Shown: one piece after another, positions 8,088 to 15,558 of the stretch
Position numbering within the stretch: position 1 is the first letter of the stretch
Layout: the number at the start of each line of letters is the position of its first letter
DNA from: Lachnospiraceae bacterium
GTDB taxonomy: Bacteria > Bacillota > Clostridia > Lachnospirales > Lachnospiraceae
Reading direction: 5' to 3'
Assembly: GCA_900766575.1 (NCBI GenBank)
Contig: CAAFVW010000118.1
Coordinates: 1 to 37,100 of the forward strand
Length of the DNA: 37,100 nucleotides
The notes under the pieces: generated by a model
Databases searched by the model: none
What the model saw: the letters and a program-made list of their open reading frames with translations, nothing else
What the model was told of the DNA's origin: nothing
Program-made: the position numbers and the translations under genes

Positions 8088-8167
8088 CGATTTCTCCGGA
8101 CTTCGTCCTCTCGAAATCGCAACAAACATGCGTAATCCGGGCTGCCGCCCTACTTACTTATGTTTGT
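8088..8167 (+). repeat. Two-hairpin structured intergenic repeat, copy A
   Basis: First hairpin 8088-8119: outer arms CGATTTC / GAAATCG and inner stem GGAC-TTC-GTCC. Second hairpin 8122-8167: outer arms ACAAACAT / ATGTTTGT, middle stem GTAA / TTAC and inner stem GGGC-TGCC-GCCC. The unpaired segments closely match the tandem copies at 21181-21410, while the stems differ by compensating pairs. It lies between the rnfB stop and the GH25 promoter. It has no U-tract on either strand, so it is not a standard terminator. Confidence 0.8.
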
Positions 8168-8181
8168 TTTCTATGGGTGAG

Positions 8182-8979
8182 TTATGATTTCACGATACAT
8201 TTCTTCGGGCATTTCTCCATACAGGCACCACAGCCTACACATTTTTCCGGATCAATGATCGCATGGAAATTCTCAACCTTTACTGCATCATGCTGACAAT
8301 TCTTTACACAGATACCGCAGCCCACGCAGCCAGTCTTGCAGGCTTTCACGGTAACCGGTCCCTTGTCCGTGGAACTGCAGGCTACCTGCACTGTATTGGA
8401 ATAAGGTTTTAAGCTGATGAGATGCTTGGGACATACCTCTACACATTTACCGCAGGCTTTACATTTTTCCTTGTCTACCACAGCCACACCATTCTCAACG
8501 TGAATCGCATCGAAAGGACATACCTGTGCACAGGTTCCAAATCCAAGACAGCCGCTGTTGCAGGACTTCGGACCACCTCCGGGTACAAAGCTCATCATAC
8601 GGCAATCCTTGACGCCGTAGTAATCATAATCTGTGGCCGTCCGCTCACAGTCTCCCTGACAGTGTACATAGGCCACCTTTCGCTCGGAAGCTTCTGCCTC
8701 TACCCCCATGATAGCGGCAATTTTTCTGCCGACTTTCTCCCCGCCTACGGGGCAGGTGTTTACTGCTGCTTCCCCTTTGGCAATGGCAGCGGCCAGTCCG
8801 GAACATCCAGCGAAACCACAGCCACCACAGTTATTACCGGGAAGGGCAGCCAGAACTGCCTCTTCCTTCTCATCTACTTCTACTTTAAATTTAATACCGG
8901 CCACGCCAAGGAACAGTCCCACAAAGATGCCGACGATTCCGACACAAGCCGCAGCAATCAGAATTCCAGTTATACTCAT
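8182..8979 (-). CDS. rnfB: Rnf complex subunit B (Fe-S electron carrier)
   Basis: 265-residue RnfB, the probable ferredoxin-facing electron entry subunit of the ferredoxin:NAD+ oxidoreductase. A single N-terminal membrane helix (about 3-26) is followed by the conserved 4Fe-4S domain with C51, C54, C59 and C76 (NNCGGCGFAGCSGL). Four ferredoxin-type clusters come after it: CNSGCLGFGTCAQVCP, CKACGKCVEVCP, CKTGCVGCGICVKNC and CVGCGACMEKCP. This Cys-rich long form is usual in Clostridia. It is the last gene of rnfCDGEAB, 16 bases after rnfA, with GGGAG upstream of its ATG. Confidence 0.97.
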   Translation of the reverse strand: MSITGILIAAACVGIVGIFVGLFLGVAGIKFKVEVDEKEEAVLAALPGNNCGGCGFAGCSGLAAAIAKGEAAVNTCPVGGEKVGRKIAAIMGVEAEASERKVAYVHCQGDCERTATDYDYYGVKDCRMMSFVPGGGPKSCNSGCLGFGTCAQVCPFDAIHVENGVAVVDKEKCKACGKCVEVCPKHLISLKPYSNTVQVACSSTDKGPVTVKACKTGCVGCGICVKNCQHDAVKVENFHAIIDPEKCVGCGACMEKCPKKCIVKS

Positions 8980-8995
8980 CTATGTTACTCCCTTC

Positions 8996-9580
8996 CTAGA
9001 TCAGACCGGAGAATCCGCAGAAAGCAATGGCCATCAGTCCTGCCGTAAGCAGTACCATAGGCATTCCCTGAAAGGATTCCGGTACTTCGTTGTATTCCAT
9101 CTTCTCACGTAATCCGGCAAGAATCACGATTGCAATGGTAAATCCAAGTGCCGTAGCGAAGCCGTTCACAATGCCGGTCAGGATACCGTACTCCTTCTGA
9201 ACATTAGTGATGGCAACACCCAGTACTGCACAGTTCGTTGTAATCAGAGGCAAATATACGCCAAGCGCCTGATAGAGAGAAGGCATTGCCTTTTTGAGAA
9301 ACATTTCCACGAACTGTACCAATGCCGCAATGACAAGAATAAATACAATGGTCTCCAGATACTCAATGTGCAACGGCTGTAAAATAAATTTATAGATCAC
9401 ACCGGCTACCGCACTGGCAAGGGTAATAACGAAAATAACCGCCGTTCCCATACCTCCTGCCGTCTTAATCTTACGGGATACTCCTAAGAAGGGACACAAT
9501 CCCATAAACTGGCTCAGTACGATGTTGCTCACAATGGAGGAACTGATCAGTAACAGAAGCATATCTTTTACACTATCCAT
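8996..9580 (-). CDS. rnfA: Rnf complex subunit A (membrane)
   Basis: 194-residue integral membrane protein with about six helices, homologous to RnfE and NqrE/NqrD. The N-terminal NIVLSQFMGLCPFLGVSRK and the central TTNCAVLGVAITN carry the paired cysteines that hold the intramembrane iron site in this family. The ATG lies immediately before the rnfE stop on the map (the next codon in transcription), and its RBS AAGGAGG lies within the end of rnfE, implying tight translational coupling. Confidence 0.97.
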   Translation of the reverse strand: MDSVKDMLLLLISSSIVSNIVLSQFMGLCPFLGVSRKIKTAGGMGTAVIFVITLASAVAGVIYKFILQPLHIEYLETIVFILVIAALVQFVEMFLKKAMPSLYQALGVYLPLITTNCAVLGVAITNVQKEYGILTGIVNGFATALGFTIAIVILAGLREKMEYNEVPESFQGMPMVLLTAGLMAIAFCGFSGLI

Positions 9581-10378
9581 TTATTTGTCCTCCTTGTCCA
9601 AATCTATTGTTTCGATTTCATCTGCTGCATTTTGTGGTTTAGTCGCCGCTTTTACTGCGTCTTTCACAGCATCGTCCACTGTGTCCGTATTATCATAAAA
9701 GCGCTCCGAGCAGCCGCTCTCACCACAGTGCAGACAATCATGTCCGCAGCCGGACTGAATTTTCTCGTAATCTTTGCCTGCCAGTTTTCTCTTGTTCTTT
9801 ATATAATTCTGCAAGGCCGTCAGAGCTGCCAGTACAAAGAACGCGCCGGGAGCCAGACCGAAAATATTGATCGTCACGTAGGAATCCGGCATAATATGGA
9901 ATCCGAAAATGGATCCGGCTGCCAGGATCTCACGAACTGCACCAATACAGGTCAGCGCCAGGGAGAAGCCGAGTCCCATACCAAGTCCATCGAACAAAGA
10001 TGGAATAGGCGGATTGGAATATGCATAGCTCTCCGCTCTTCCCAGAATAATACAGTTTACAACGATCAGAGGAATATACACACCAAGCGCATCATTCAAG
10101 GATGGCAGATATGCCTCCAATAAAAGCTGTACCGCCGTTACAAAAGACGCAATGATCACAATAAACGCCGGAATTCTGACACGACTGGGAATCACTTTTC
10201 TGAGCAGGGAAATAATCAGATTGCTCATGGTAAGTACCACTGCAGTGGTCAGTCCCATGCCGAGACCGTTCATGGCCGATGTTGTAACTGCCAGTGTGGG
10301 ACACATTCCAAGCATCAGTACAAACGTAGGGTTTTCTTTGATAATACCGTTATAAAGTCTTTCACCCGCTTTATTCAT
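9581..10378 (-). CDS. rnfE: Rnf complex subunit E with Cys-rich C-terminal tail
   Basis: 265 residues from the ATG at 10378, chosen because GGGAGGTG lies eight bases upstream; the longer reading from 10405 adds nine residues. The first 200 residues form the RnfE membrane core with NPTFVLMLGMCPTLAVTTSA and IPLIVVNCIILGRAES, which carry the cysteines of the intramembrane iron site. After the last helix comes a hydrophilic tail with a tight cysteine cluster C211-x3-C215-x2-C218-x4-C223 (CGHDCLHCGESGC), then an acidic and alanine-rich end. The tail could bind a metal or Fe-S cluster; this is inference. The first eight bases overlap rnfG. Confidence 0.95.
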   Translation of the reverse strand: MNKAGERLYNGIIKENPTFVLMLGMCPTLAVTTSAMNGLGMGLTTAVVLTMSNLIISLLRKVIPSRVRIPAFIVIIASFVTAVQLLLEAYLPSLNDALGVYIPLIVVNCIILGRAESYAYSNPPIPSLFDGLGMGLGFSLALTCIGAVREILAAGSIFGFHIMPDSYVTINIFGLAPGAFFVLAALTALQNYIKNKRKLAGKDYEKIQSGCGHDCLHCGESGCSERFYDNTDTVDDAVKDAVKAATKPQNAADEIETIDLDKEDK

Positions 10379-10997
10379 TGCCTGCACCTCCCTGTACATA
10401 ATCATTAAATGCCAGAAGGCTTCCGTTTACGGCATTGGTTACAGCTTTTGTCGTGATGGTCGCTCCGCTGATGGCATCAATCTCACTGTCGGAGGTTGCG
10501 CCGGTCTTCGTGTAGGCAAAGCTCTTCACGTTCTTGTTATGGAACTGAGGCACCAGCACATCTCCAGCCTTCATTCCCAGTCCGGGGGTCTCGGAGATGC
10601 TTAATATGGAAATATCATTCACCGTACCATCCAGACGAATTCCCGCATACAGAACAATATTACCGCCGTACCCTTCAGAGGATGTGGTTTGAATCACGAA
10701 GCCCAGCTGTTCTCCGGCAGCATTCTGTGCTTCATACACAGTGCCGATGGTAATTCCGGTATCTGCCAGTTGCTGTGCCGTATCCGCGGACGGTGTATAG
10801 GGATCCAGTTCCTCGAAATGTTCCGCATCCGCAAAAACTGTCTGACATGCCTCCTGCACAGCCTTTTCCTCCTGCAGACGGATGGGTTCCTTGGTCAGCT
10901 CGTAGACGAAACCAAGCAGCAATCCCGCAATCAGAGTAATGGCGAACAGGATTCCGGCCTCTTTTAACATTGCCTGAATATCATTCTTATTTTTCAT
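10371..10997 (-). CDS. rnfG: Rnf complex subunit G (covalent flavin)
   Basis: 208 residues from the ATG at 10997, which follows an AGGTG SD; a longer in-frame reading begins at 11021. One N-terminal membrane helix (about 15-34) precedes an extracytoplasmic FMN-binding domain. The covalent FMN attachment motif is DAISGATITTKAV (S177-T182), and ETPGLGMKA around residue 137 is also typical. It overlaps rnfD by 11 bases and rnfE by 8, which suggests coupled translation. Confidence 0.96.
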   Translation of the reverse strand: MKNKNDIQAMLKEAGILFAITLIAGLLLGFVYELTKEPIRLQEEKAVQEACQTVFADAEHFEELDPYTPSADTAQQLADTGITIGTVYEAQNAAGEQLGFVIQTTSSEGYGGNIVLYAGIRLDGTVNDISILSISETPGLGMKAGDVLVPQFHNKNVKSFAYTKTGATSDSEIDAISGATITTKAVTNAVNGSLLAFNDYVQGGAGNE

Positions 10998-11928
10998 GTT
11001 TCGCACCTGCCTTTCTGCCAAAAGCTACCGGCATGGTGAATTTTTCAATCAAAGGCACCAGAAGGTTACCCAGAATAATAGCATAGGATACTCCTTCTGC
11101 ACCAGGTCCGAAGATACGGAAAATACCGGTCAGAAGTCCTAATACAATACCATATACATACTGTCCTTTTATGGTTATGGGTCTGGTCACATAATCCGTT
11201 GCCATAAAGAACGCTCCCAGGATCAATCCGCCACCGGCCAGCTGGGCTGACAGGTATGCAGGATCAAAACCGTGTCCGCCGAAAATTCCGGCAAACAGGA
11301 TCACTGTCACAATGTAAGCTGCGGGAATCCGCAGATCGATCACGCCAATCAGGATCAGAAAACAGGCACCGATTAACAGTGCGATCACTGAAGTCTCACC
11401 GATGGTTCCGGCGGTTTTTCCCACAATCATATTCATGACATTGACGCTCTCTCCTGCTTTCAATGCTGCCAGAGGAGTAGCCCCGGTATAGGCATCACAG
11501 GCAAAATTCGTCATCTGAGACGGAAAAGAGATCAGCAAAAAGCATCTTGCCGCCAGCGCCGGGTTCATAAAATTCTGTCCTAAGCCACCGAACAGCATTT
11601 TTACCACCAGGATTGCAAATACACCGCCTAAGGCAGCCATCCACAAAGGAATACTTACCGGCAGATTCAATGCCAGCAAAAGTCCTGTTACCACAGCTGA
11701 CATATCTGTAATAGTTATTTTCTTCTTCCACAGCCAGCCAAACAGTAATTCCGTAAGCACCGTACTGGCAATGGTCACTGCCATGACCGCCAGGGCTCTG
11801 GGGCCGAAATTATAAATACCGAAGCCGGCAGCCGGCAGCAGTGCGATCACCACGGCTGTCATAATACTGCTGGTTGTTACTTTTGATCGGATATGAGGAT
11901 TTGAAGATACTTTCAAAAGTCCGCTCAC
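10987..11928 (-). CDS. rnfD: Rnf complex subunit D (membrane, covalent flavin)
   Basis: 313-residue membrane subunit with about nine helices. The start is GTG with GGAGGG upstream. The covalent FMN site is in AYTGATPLAALK (TGAT, residues 148-151). The quinone-binding relatives NqrB/RnfD share GQNFMNPALAARCFLL and the C-terminal GPGAEGVSYAIILGNLL. It forms the ion-translocating core with RnfA and RnfE. It starts 12 bases after rnfC. Confidence 0.96.
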   Translation of the reverse strand: MSGLLKVSSNPHIRSKVTTSSIMTAVVIALLPAAGFGIYNFGPRALAVMAVTIASTVLTELLFGWLWKKKITITDMSAVVTGLLLALNLPVSIPLWMAALGGVFAILVVKMLFGGLGQNFMNPALAARCFLLISFPSQMTNFACDAYTGATPLAALKAGESVNVMNMIVGKTAGTIGETSVIALLIGACFLILIGVIDLRIPAAYIVTVILFAGIFGGHGFDPAYLSAQLAGGGLILGAFFMATDYVTRPITIKGQYVYGIVLGLLTGIFRIFGPGAEGVSYAIILGNLLVPLIEKFTMPVAFGRKAGAKHEK

Positions 11929-11940
11929 TGTTCTTCCCTC

Positions 11941-13260
11941 CTACTTCTTTTTCTTCTTGGCAAGCTGGATCTTACGCATGGATTTGATCTCCTGCGTCAG
12001 AGGACGCTTGGCCGGGCATACAAAACTACAGCAGCCGCATTCACAACATTCCATGCCGTTATGTTCCACGAAAGCCTCTTCATCAAAATGTTCCGCATAA
12101 GTTGCCAGAAGACTGGGAACAATCCGTCCGGGACATGCTTCCACACAACGGCCGCAATTAATGCAGGGACTGGGTTCCATGGCGGATACATCGTCCTGTG
12201 TCAGTGCCAGTAAAGCCGTTGAAGTCTTCGTAGTAGGCACATCCAGCTGGAACATACCGAAGCCCATCATGGGACCACCACAGATGATCTTCTCCGGCTC
12301 CTGTTTGAAACCGCCTGCCACATCTAACAGTTCCTGATAACTCATACCGATAGGCACACGGAAATTGCGGGGATTTGCCACCGCATCGCCGGTCACGGTA
12401 ATGATACGTTCCATCAGGGGACGTCCTTCCGTCACCGCCCTGTAAATAGCTACTACCGTATCTACATTATCTACAATACAGCCCACATCCGCGGGAAGCA
12501 TAGAGGAATTAATCTTCCGTCCCGTAGTAGCATAGATCAACTGTCGTTCTGCTCCCTGCGGGTACTTGGTCTTCAGCGCCTTCACCGTGATCTGGGGATC
12601 ATTCTTCGTCAGCTGCTTTAACAGCGAAATACAGTCCGGTTTGTTGTCTTCCACCGCCAGAATACCGTGAGCATTGTCGAACAGTTTCAGCATGATCTTC
12701 AGTCCGCCGATCAGTTTGTCCGGTTCCTCCATCATTCTGCGGTAATCAGACGTCAGATAAGGCTCACATTCCGCACAGTTGGCAATTACATATTCAATTT
12801 TATCAGGATCCCTGGGAGACAGCTTCACATGTGTGGGGAATCCGGCACCACCCATACCTACGACTCCGGCTTCCTTTACAATGTCAATGATTTCATCCTT
12901 TTGCAGCTTGTCTACCGGTGCATAGGGATGAAATTCCTCACTCTCATACAAGCCGTCATTGTCGATCACAATACTTTGTATCAGATCTCCCGTTACCACC
13001 CGTCTTGTCTCGATAGCTTTTACCGTACCGGACACAGATGCATAGATAGGTGCCGACACGAAGCCGCCACTTTCCGCAATTTTTTGTCCCGCCAGTACTC
13101 TGTCCCCCTTAGCCACAATGGGCTTTGCGGGAGCACCGATATGCTGGGACAGCGGATAGACCATTTCACCTTTGGGCAGGACATCCTGGATTGGTTTGTC
13201 CTTGGACAGATCTTTTCCATCATAGGGATGTATTCCGCCTACAAATGTCAACTTTGCCAT
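11941..13260 (-). CDS. rnfC: Rnf complex subunit C (NADH-side flavoprotein)
   Basis: 439-residue peripheral subunit that carries the NAD(H) site. The N-terminal GGIHPYDGKDLSKDKPI and the barrel-sandwich region come first. The NADH/FMN signature GVVGMGGAGFPTHVK lies near residue 133. Two 4Fe-4S motifs follow in the C-terminal quarter, CINCGRCVEACP and CCECGCCSFVCP. The protein ends in a run of lysines. It is the first gene of rnfCDGEAB, with its ATG after AAGGATGTAAGGAA and a good promoter at 13312-13340. Confidence 0.97.
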   Translation of the reverse strand: MAKLTFVGGIHPYDGKDLSKDKPIQDVLPKGEMVYPLSQHIGAPAKPIVAKGDRVLAGQKIAESGGFVSAPIYASVSGTVKAIETRRVVTGDLIQSIVIDNDGLYESEEFHPYAPVDKLQKDEIIDIVKEAGVVGMGGAGFPTHVKLSPRDPDKIEYVIANCAECEPYLTSDYRRMMEEPDKLIGGLKIMLKLFDNAHGILAVEDNKPDCISLLKQLTKNDPQITVKALKTKYPQGAERQLIYATTGRKINSSMLPADVGCIVDNVDTVVAIYRAVTEGRPLMERIITVTGDAVANPRNFRVPIGMSYQELLDVAGGFKQEPEKIICGGPMMGFGMFQLDVPTTKTSTALLALTQDDVSAMEPSPCINCGRCVEACPGRIVPSLLATYAEHFDEEAFVEHNGMECCECGCCSFVCPAKRPLTQEIKSMRKIQLAKKKKK

Positions 13261-13311
13261 TTCCTTACATCCTTTCTAAATAGTTCTTGTTTTGTAAATT
13301 GCATTACGGTA

Positions 13312-13340
13312 ATTGTACTATTTTTATCAAATTTTATCAA
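13312..13340 (-). promoter_or_regulatory. Promoter of the rnfCDGEAB operon
   Basis: Minus-strand TTGATA (13335-13340), 17-base spacer, TACAAT (13312-13317). The spacer and flanks are A/T-rich. The predicted 5' UTR is about 45 bases. It is back-to-back with the plus-strand promoter near 13384. Confidence 0.8.
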
Positions 13341-13349
13341 CTTTTATCC

Positions 13350-13371
13350 AAAAATTGCTACTGCAATTTTT
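13350..13371. promoter_or_regulatory. Perfect palindrome between divergent promoters
   Basis: AAAAATTGC-TACT-GCAATTTTT, nine perfect base pairs with a four-base centre, sits between the rnf -35 box and the plus-strand -10 box. Its position suits an operator for one or both promoters. The regulator is not identifiable, and it does not match the Rex consensus. Confidence 0.4.
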
Positions 13372-13383
13372 AAATTTATGCTA

Positions 13384-13392
13384 TGATATAAT
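13384..13392 (+). promoter_or_regulatory. Extended -10 promoter for the plus-strand exonuclease gene
   Basis: TGATATAAT with no convincing -35. The same nine bases followed by GAGT recur at 13494-13502, downstream in the leader, so there may be two start points. Confidence 0.55.
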
Positions 13393-13585
13393 GAGTGCAA
13401 GAGAGCCAGAAAGCTGCTGGCAGATTTCTGGCGAACGGCGAATTTGATCACGATAGCTGCGTAAGCAGCGGAGAGCATCGAAGATGCGAATCGTGATATA
13501 ATGAGTTACAAAGGAAACCAAGCGGCTGTGAAACAGCCATTCGGTTATGATATCAACGGCCCCACCGGGCAGAAAGAGGTCATTC
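13393..13585 (+). other. Folded leader of the exonuclease gene (three stem-loop units)
   Basis: The stretch from the first -10 to the ATG holds no gene but dense inverted repeats. Unit 1: GCCAGAAA (13405-13412) / TTTCTGGC (13425-13432). Unit 2 is a three-way junction: outer arms ATCACGAT (13447-13454) / ATCGTGAT (13490-13497), enclosing GCTGC-GTAA-GCAGC (13456-13469) and GCATC-GAA-GATGC (13475-13487). Unit 3: AACC / GGTT enclosing GGCTGT-GAA-ACAGCC (13516-13546). The second TGATATAAT overlaps the 3' arm of unit 2. The function is unknown. Confidence 0.6.
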
Positions 13586-14692
13586 ATGAAAAAATCAGAA
13601 GAGACTCTGGAGGATTTTGCGATCTCCTATCCCTTGGATAAGCTGGCTCCTCTGGAACAGATACTTTTTCTCGATATCGAGACCACGGGATTCACTTCCC
13701 GTACTTCTTATCTGTATATGATCGGCTGTGCCTACTATCAGGCCGGCAAATGGCGGACGATCCAGTGGATGGCAGACAACTATTCCCAGGAGGGGGATAT
13801 CCTTACCGCATTTTTTGACTTTGCCAGAGATTACCGCTATCTGGTGCATTTTAACGGCAACAATTTCGATCTCCCTTTTATCACGCAGAAATGCGCTCAG
13901 TTAAAGCTTCCTTTTTCCTTTGATGGTTTTCAGGGAATCGATATTTACCGCAGGATTTCTCCCTACAAGTTCTTTTTAAAATTACCGAACTGCAAGCAGA
14001 AAACTCTGGAACAGTATCTTGGCATTGCCAGAACAGATGTATTCTCCGGTGGTGAACTGATCGGATTGTATCACGATTATGTGAAAAATCCTTCCGAATT
14101 CACGGAAAAGGCTCTTTTTCTACACAATGCAGATGATCTGAAGGGAATGCTGGAAGTACTGCCGATTCTGGCCTACTATGATCTGTTCAACGAGAACTGT
14201 GTTAAAGCCAAAAAAGTACAGGCTAATTATTATAAAGATATCAACGGCGCACAGCGCAGGGAATTACTCATTACTCTGCTGATTCCCACGCCCCTTCCCA
14301 GACTGGTAACGGCCTCTGCATCGAACTGTTATTTCCGCGGTGAAGGAGACGTTGCCACTTTAAAGGTTCCTATCTATGAGGAAGAACTGAAATATTTCTA
14401 TTCCAATTATAAGGATTATTACTATCTTCCCACGGAAGATGTGGCATTGCATAAATCCGTAGCCGGCTTTGTTGACAGGGAGCACAGACTTCAGGCTTCC
14501 GCAGCGAACTGTTATACACGCAAATTCTCCTGCTATCTGCCGCAATGGGAGATTCTGTTCACACCGTTCTTCAAGAGAGATTATAAGAGTAAGGAATTAT
14601 TCTTCGAACTTACTGATGAAATGAAAAAGAACCGGGAGGGGTTCACCCGGTATGCTAATCACGTATTATCCATGATTGCATCTACTTATTAA
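13586..14692 (+). CDS. Ribonuclease H-like exonuclease domain protein (YprB type)
   Basis: 368-residue cytosolic protein. The N-terminal half is a DEDD-type 3'-5' exonuclease fold (RNase_H_2/YprB family). Exo I is LFLDIETTGF (D30, E32), exo II is VHFNGNNFDLPFI (D95), and exo III is LHNADDLKGM (H180, D184). All acidic residues expected for two-metal catalysis are present. The C-terminal 170 residues, with aromatic-rich segments such as ELKYFYSNYKDYYYLP, resemble the tail of YprB relatives but have no assigned role. The ATG at 13586 is chosen for its AGAGG SD; the reading frame is open from 13547. It is divergent from rnfC, sits behind an unusual leader, and ends at a bidirectional terminator. 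Substrate (DNA or RNA) is not known. Confidence 0.85.
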   Translation: MKKSEETLEDFAISYPLDKLAPLEQILFLDIETTGFTSRTSYLYMIGCAYYQAGKWRTIQWMADNYSQEGDILTAFFDFARDYRYLVHFNGNNFDLPFITQKCAQLKLPFSFDGFQGIDIYRRISPYKFFLKLPNCKQKTLEQYLGIARTDVFSGGELIGLYHDYVKNPSEFTEKALFLHNADDLKGMLEVLPILAYYDLFNENCVKAKKVQANYYKDINGAQRRELLITLLIPTPLPRLVTASASNCYFRGEGDVATLKVPIYEEELKYFYSNYKDYYYLPTEDVALHKSVAGFVDREHRLQASAANCYTRKFSCYLPQWEILFTPFFKRDYKSKELFFELTDEMKKNREGFTRYANHVLSMIASTY

Positions 14693-14695
14693 GTC

Positions 14696-14728
14696 AAAAA
14701 GAGGAAAGCAATTTTGCTTTCCTCTTTT
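14696..14728. terminator. Bidirectional terminator between exonuclease gene and cheR
   Basis: Stem AAAAAGAGGAAAGCA / TTGCTTTCCTCTTTT with a short loop, T-rich on both strands. It starts four bases after the exonuclease stop and 27 bases beyond the cheR stop, so it can serve both convergent genes. Confidence 0.88.
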
Positions 14729-14754
14729 ACTGTTCTCTTATTCCGTTATCGTCC

Positions 14755-15534
14755 TTACACCGGTTTCACATAGTAGAAAGAACTTTTTCTCTCGAAACCG
14801 ATCTCACGATAATTCATAATCTGTTCCGTACTTCCGATAAACAACATACCGCCCTTGGTCAAAGACTGATAATATTTCCGGAATACTTCATCCTTTGCTT
14901 CCTCAGTGAAATAAATCAGTACATTTCTACACACGATCAGATCACAGTCGGTCGGATAAACATCCTTCAATAAGTTGTGCTGATGGAAATCAACTCTTGC
15001 TTTGATCTCATCTGCAATCTTGTAAGAGGGACCTATCTTCGTAAAATATTTCCTCTTCAAGTCCTCCGGTACGCCTTCTATGCTCTTCTCTCCATACAAA
15101 CCGGTCTTTGCCTTCGCAATCACCTGTTTGTCCAGATCTGTGGCATAGATGTGTATCTGTTGTAACGGAATGTGCCGTGACAGAGCCATTACCAGAGAGT
15201 AAGGCTCATCCCCCGTAGAACAGGCAGCACTCCAAACCTTCAGGTTCTTGCCGAAGCGCTGGATCAGTTCCGGGATCACGGTTTCTTCCAGATATTTCCA
15301 CTGTTCCGGATTGCGGTAGAATTCTGAGACATTGATGGTAATATAGCCTACAAATTCCTCAAAAAGTACTTTATCCGTCTTCAGTGCCTGTACATATTTG
15401 TCATAGCCTACGATTTTATGCTTTGCGATCAGGGTATCGATACGCCTTTTCATCTGCTTCTCTTTGTAAGCATTCAAATCAATCGTAGTCAGAGAATAAA
15501 TCTCTTTTTTAAAGTACTCATAATCGTATATCAC
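14755..15534 (-). CDS. cheR: CheR-type protein-glutamate O-methyltransferase
   Basis: 259-residue SAM-dependent methyltransferase of the chemotaxis CheR family. The N-terminal helical domain (about 1-75) contains YKEKQMKRRIDTLI. The SAM-binding motif is VWSAACSTGDEPYSLVMAL, followed by ATDLDKQVIAKA and the NVLIYF motif (IVCRNVLIYF). The predicted reaction is methylation of receptor glutamates. The start is GTG with AGGTGG eight bases upstream. It follows the S1 gene by 24 bases and is the last gene of the operon. No chemoreceptor, cheB or cheA is in the window, so its target is uncertain. Confidence 0.93.
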   Translation of the reverse strand: MIYDYEYFKKEIYSLTTIDLNAYKEKQMKRRIDTLIAKHKIVGYDKYVQALKTDKVLFEEFVGYITINVSEFYRNPEQWKYLEETVIPELIQRFGKNLKVWSAACSTGDEPYSLVMALSRHIPLQQIHIYATDLDKQVIAKAKTGLYGEKSIEGVPEDLKRKYFTKIGPSYKIADEIKARVDFHQHNLLKDVYPTDCDLIVCRNVLIYFTEEAKDEVFRKYYQSLTKGGMLFIGSTEQIMNYREIGFERKSSFYYVKPV

Positions 15535-15558
15535 GAAAATCTACCACCTAACGGTTGA

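Noticed and set aside
8088..8167. Conventional Rho-independent terminator for the rnf operon
   Set aside because: Stable hairpins are present but no T-run follows on the minus strand. The region runs into an A/T-rich promoter instead.
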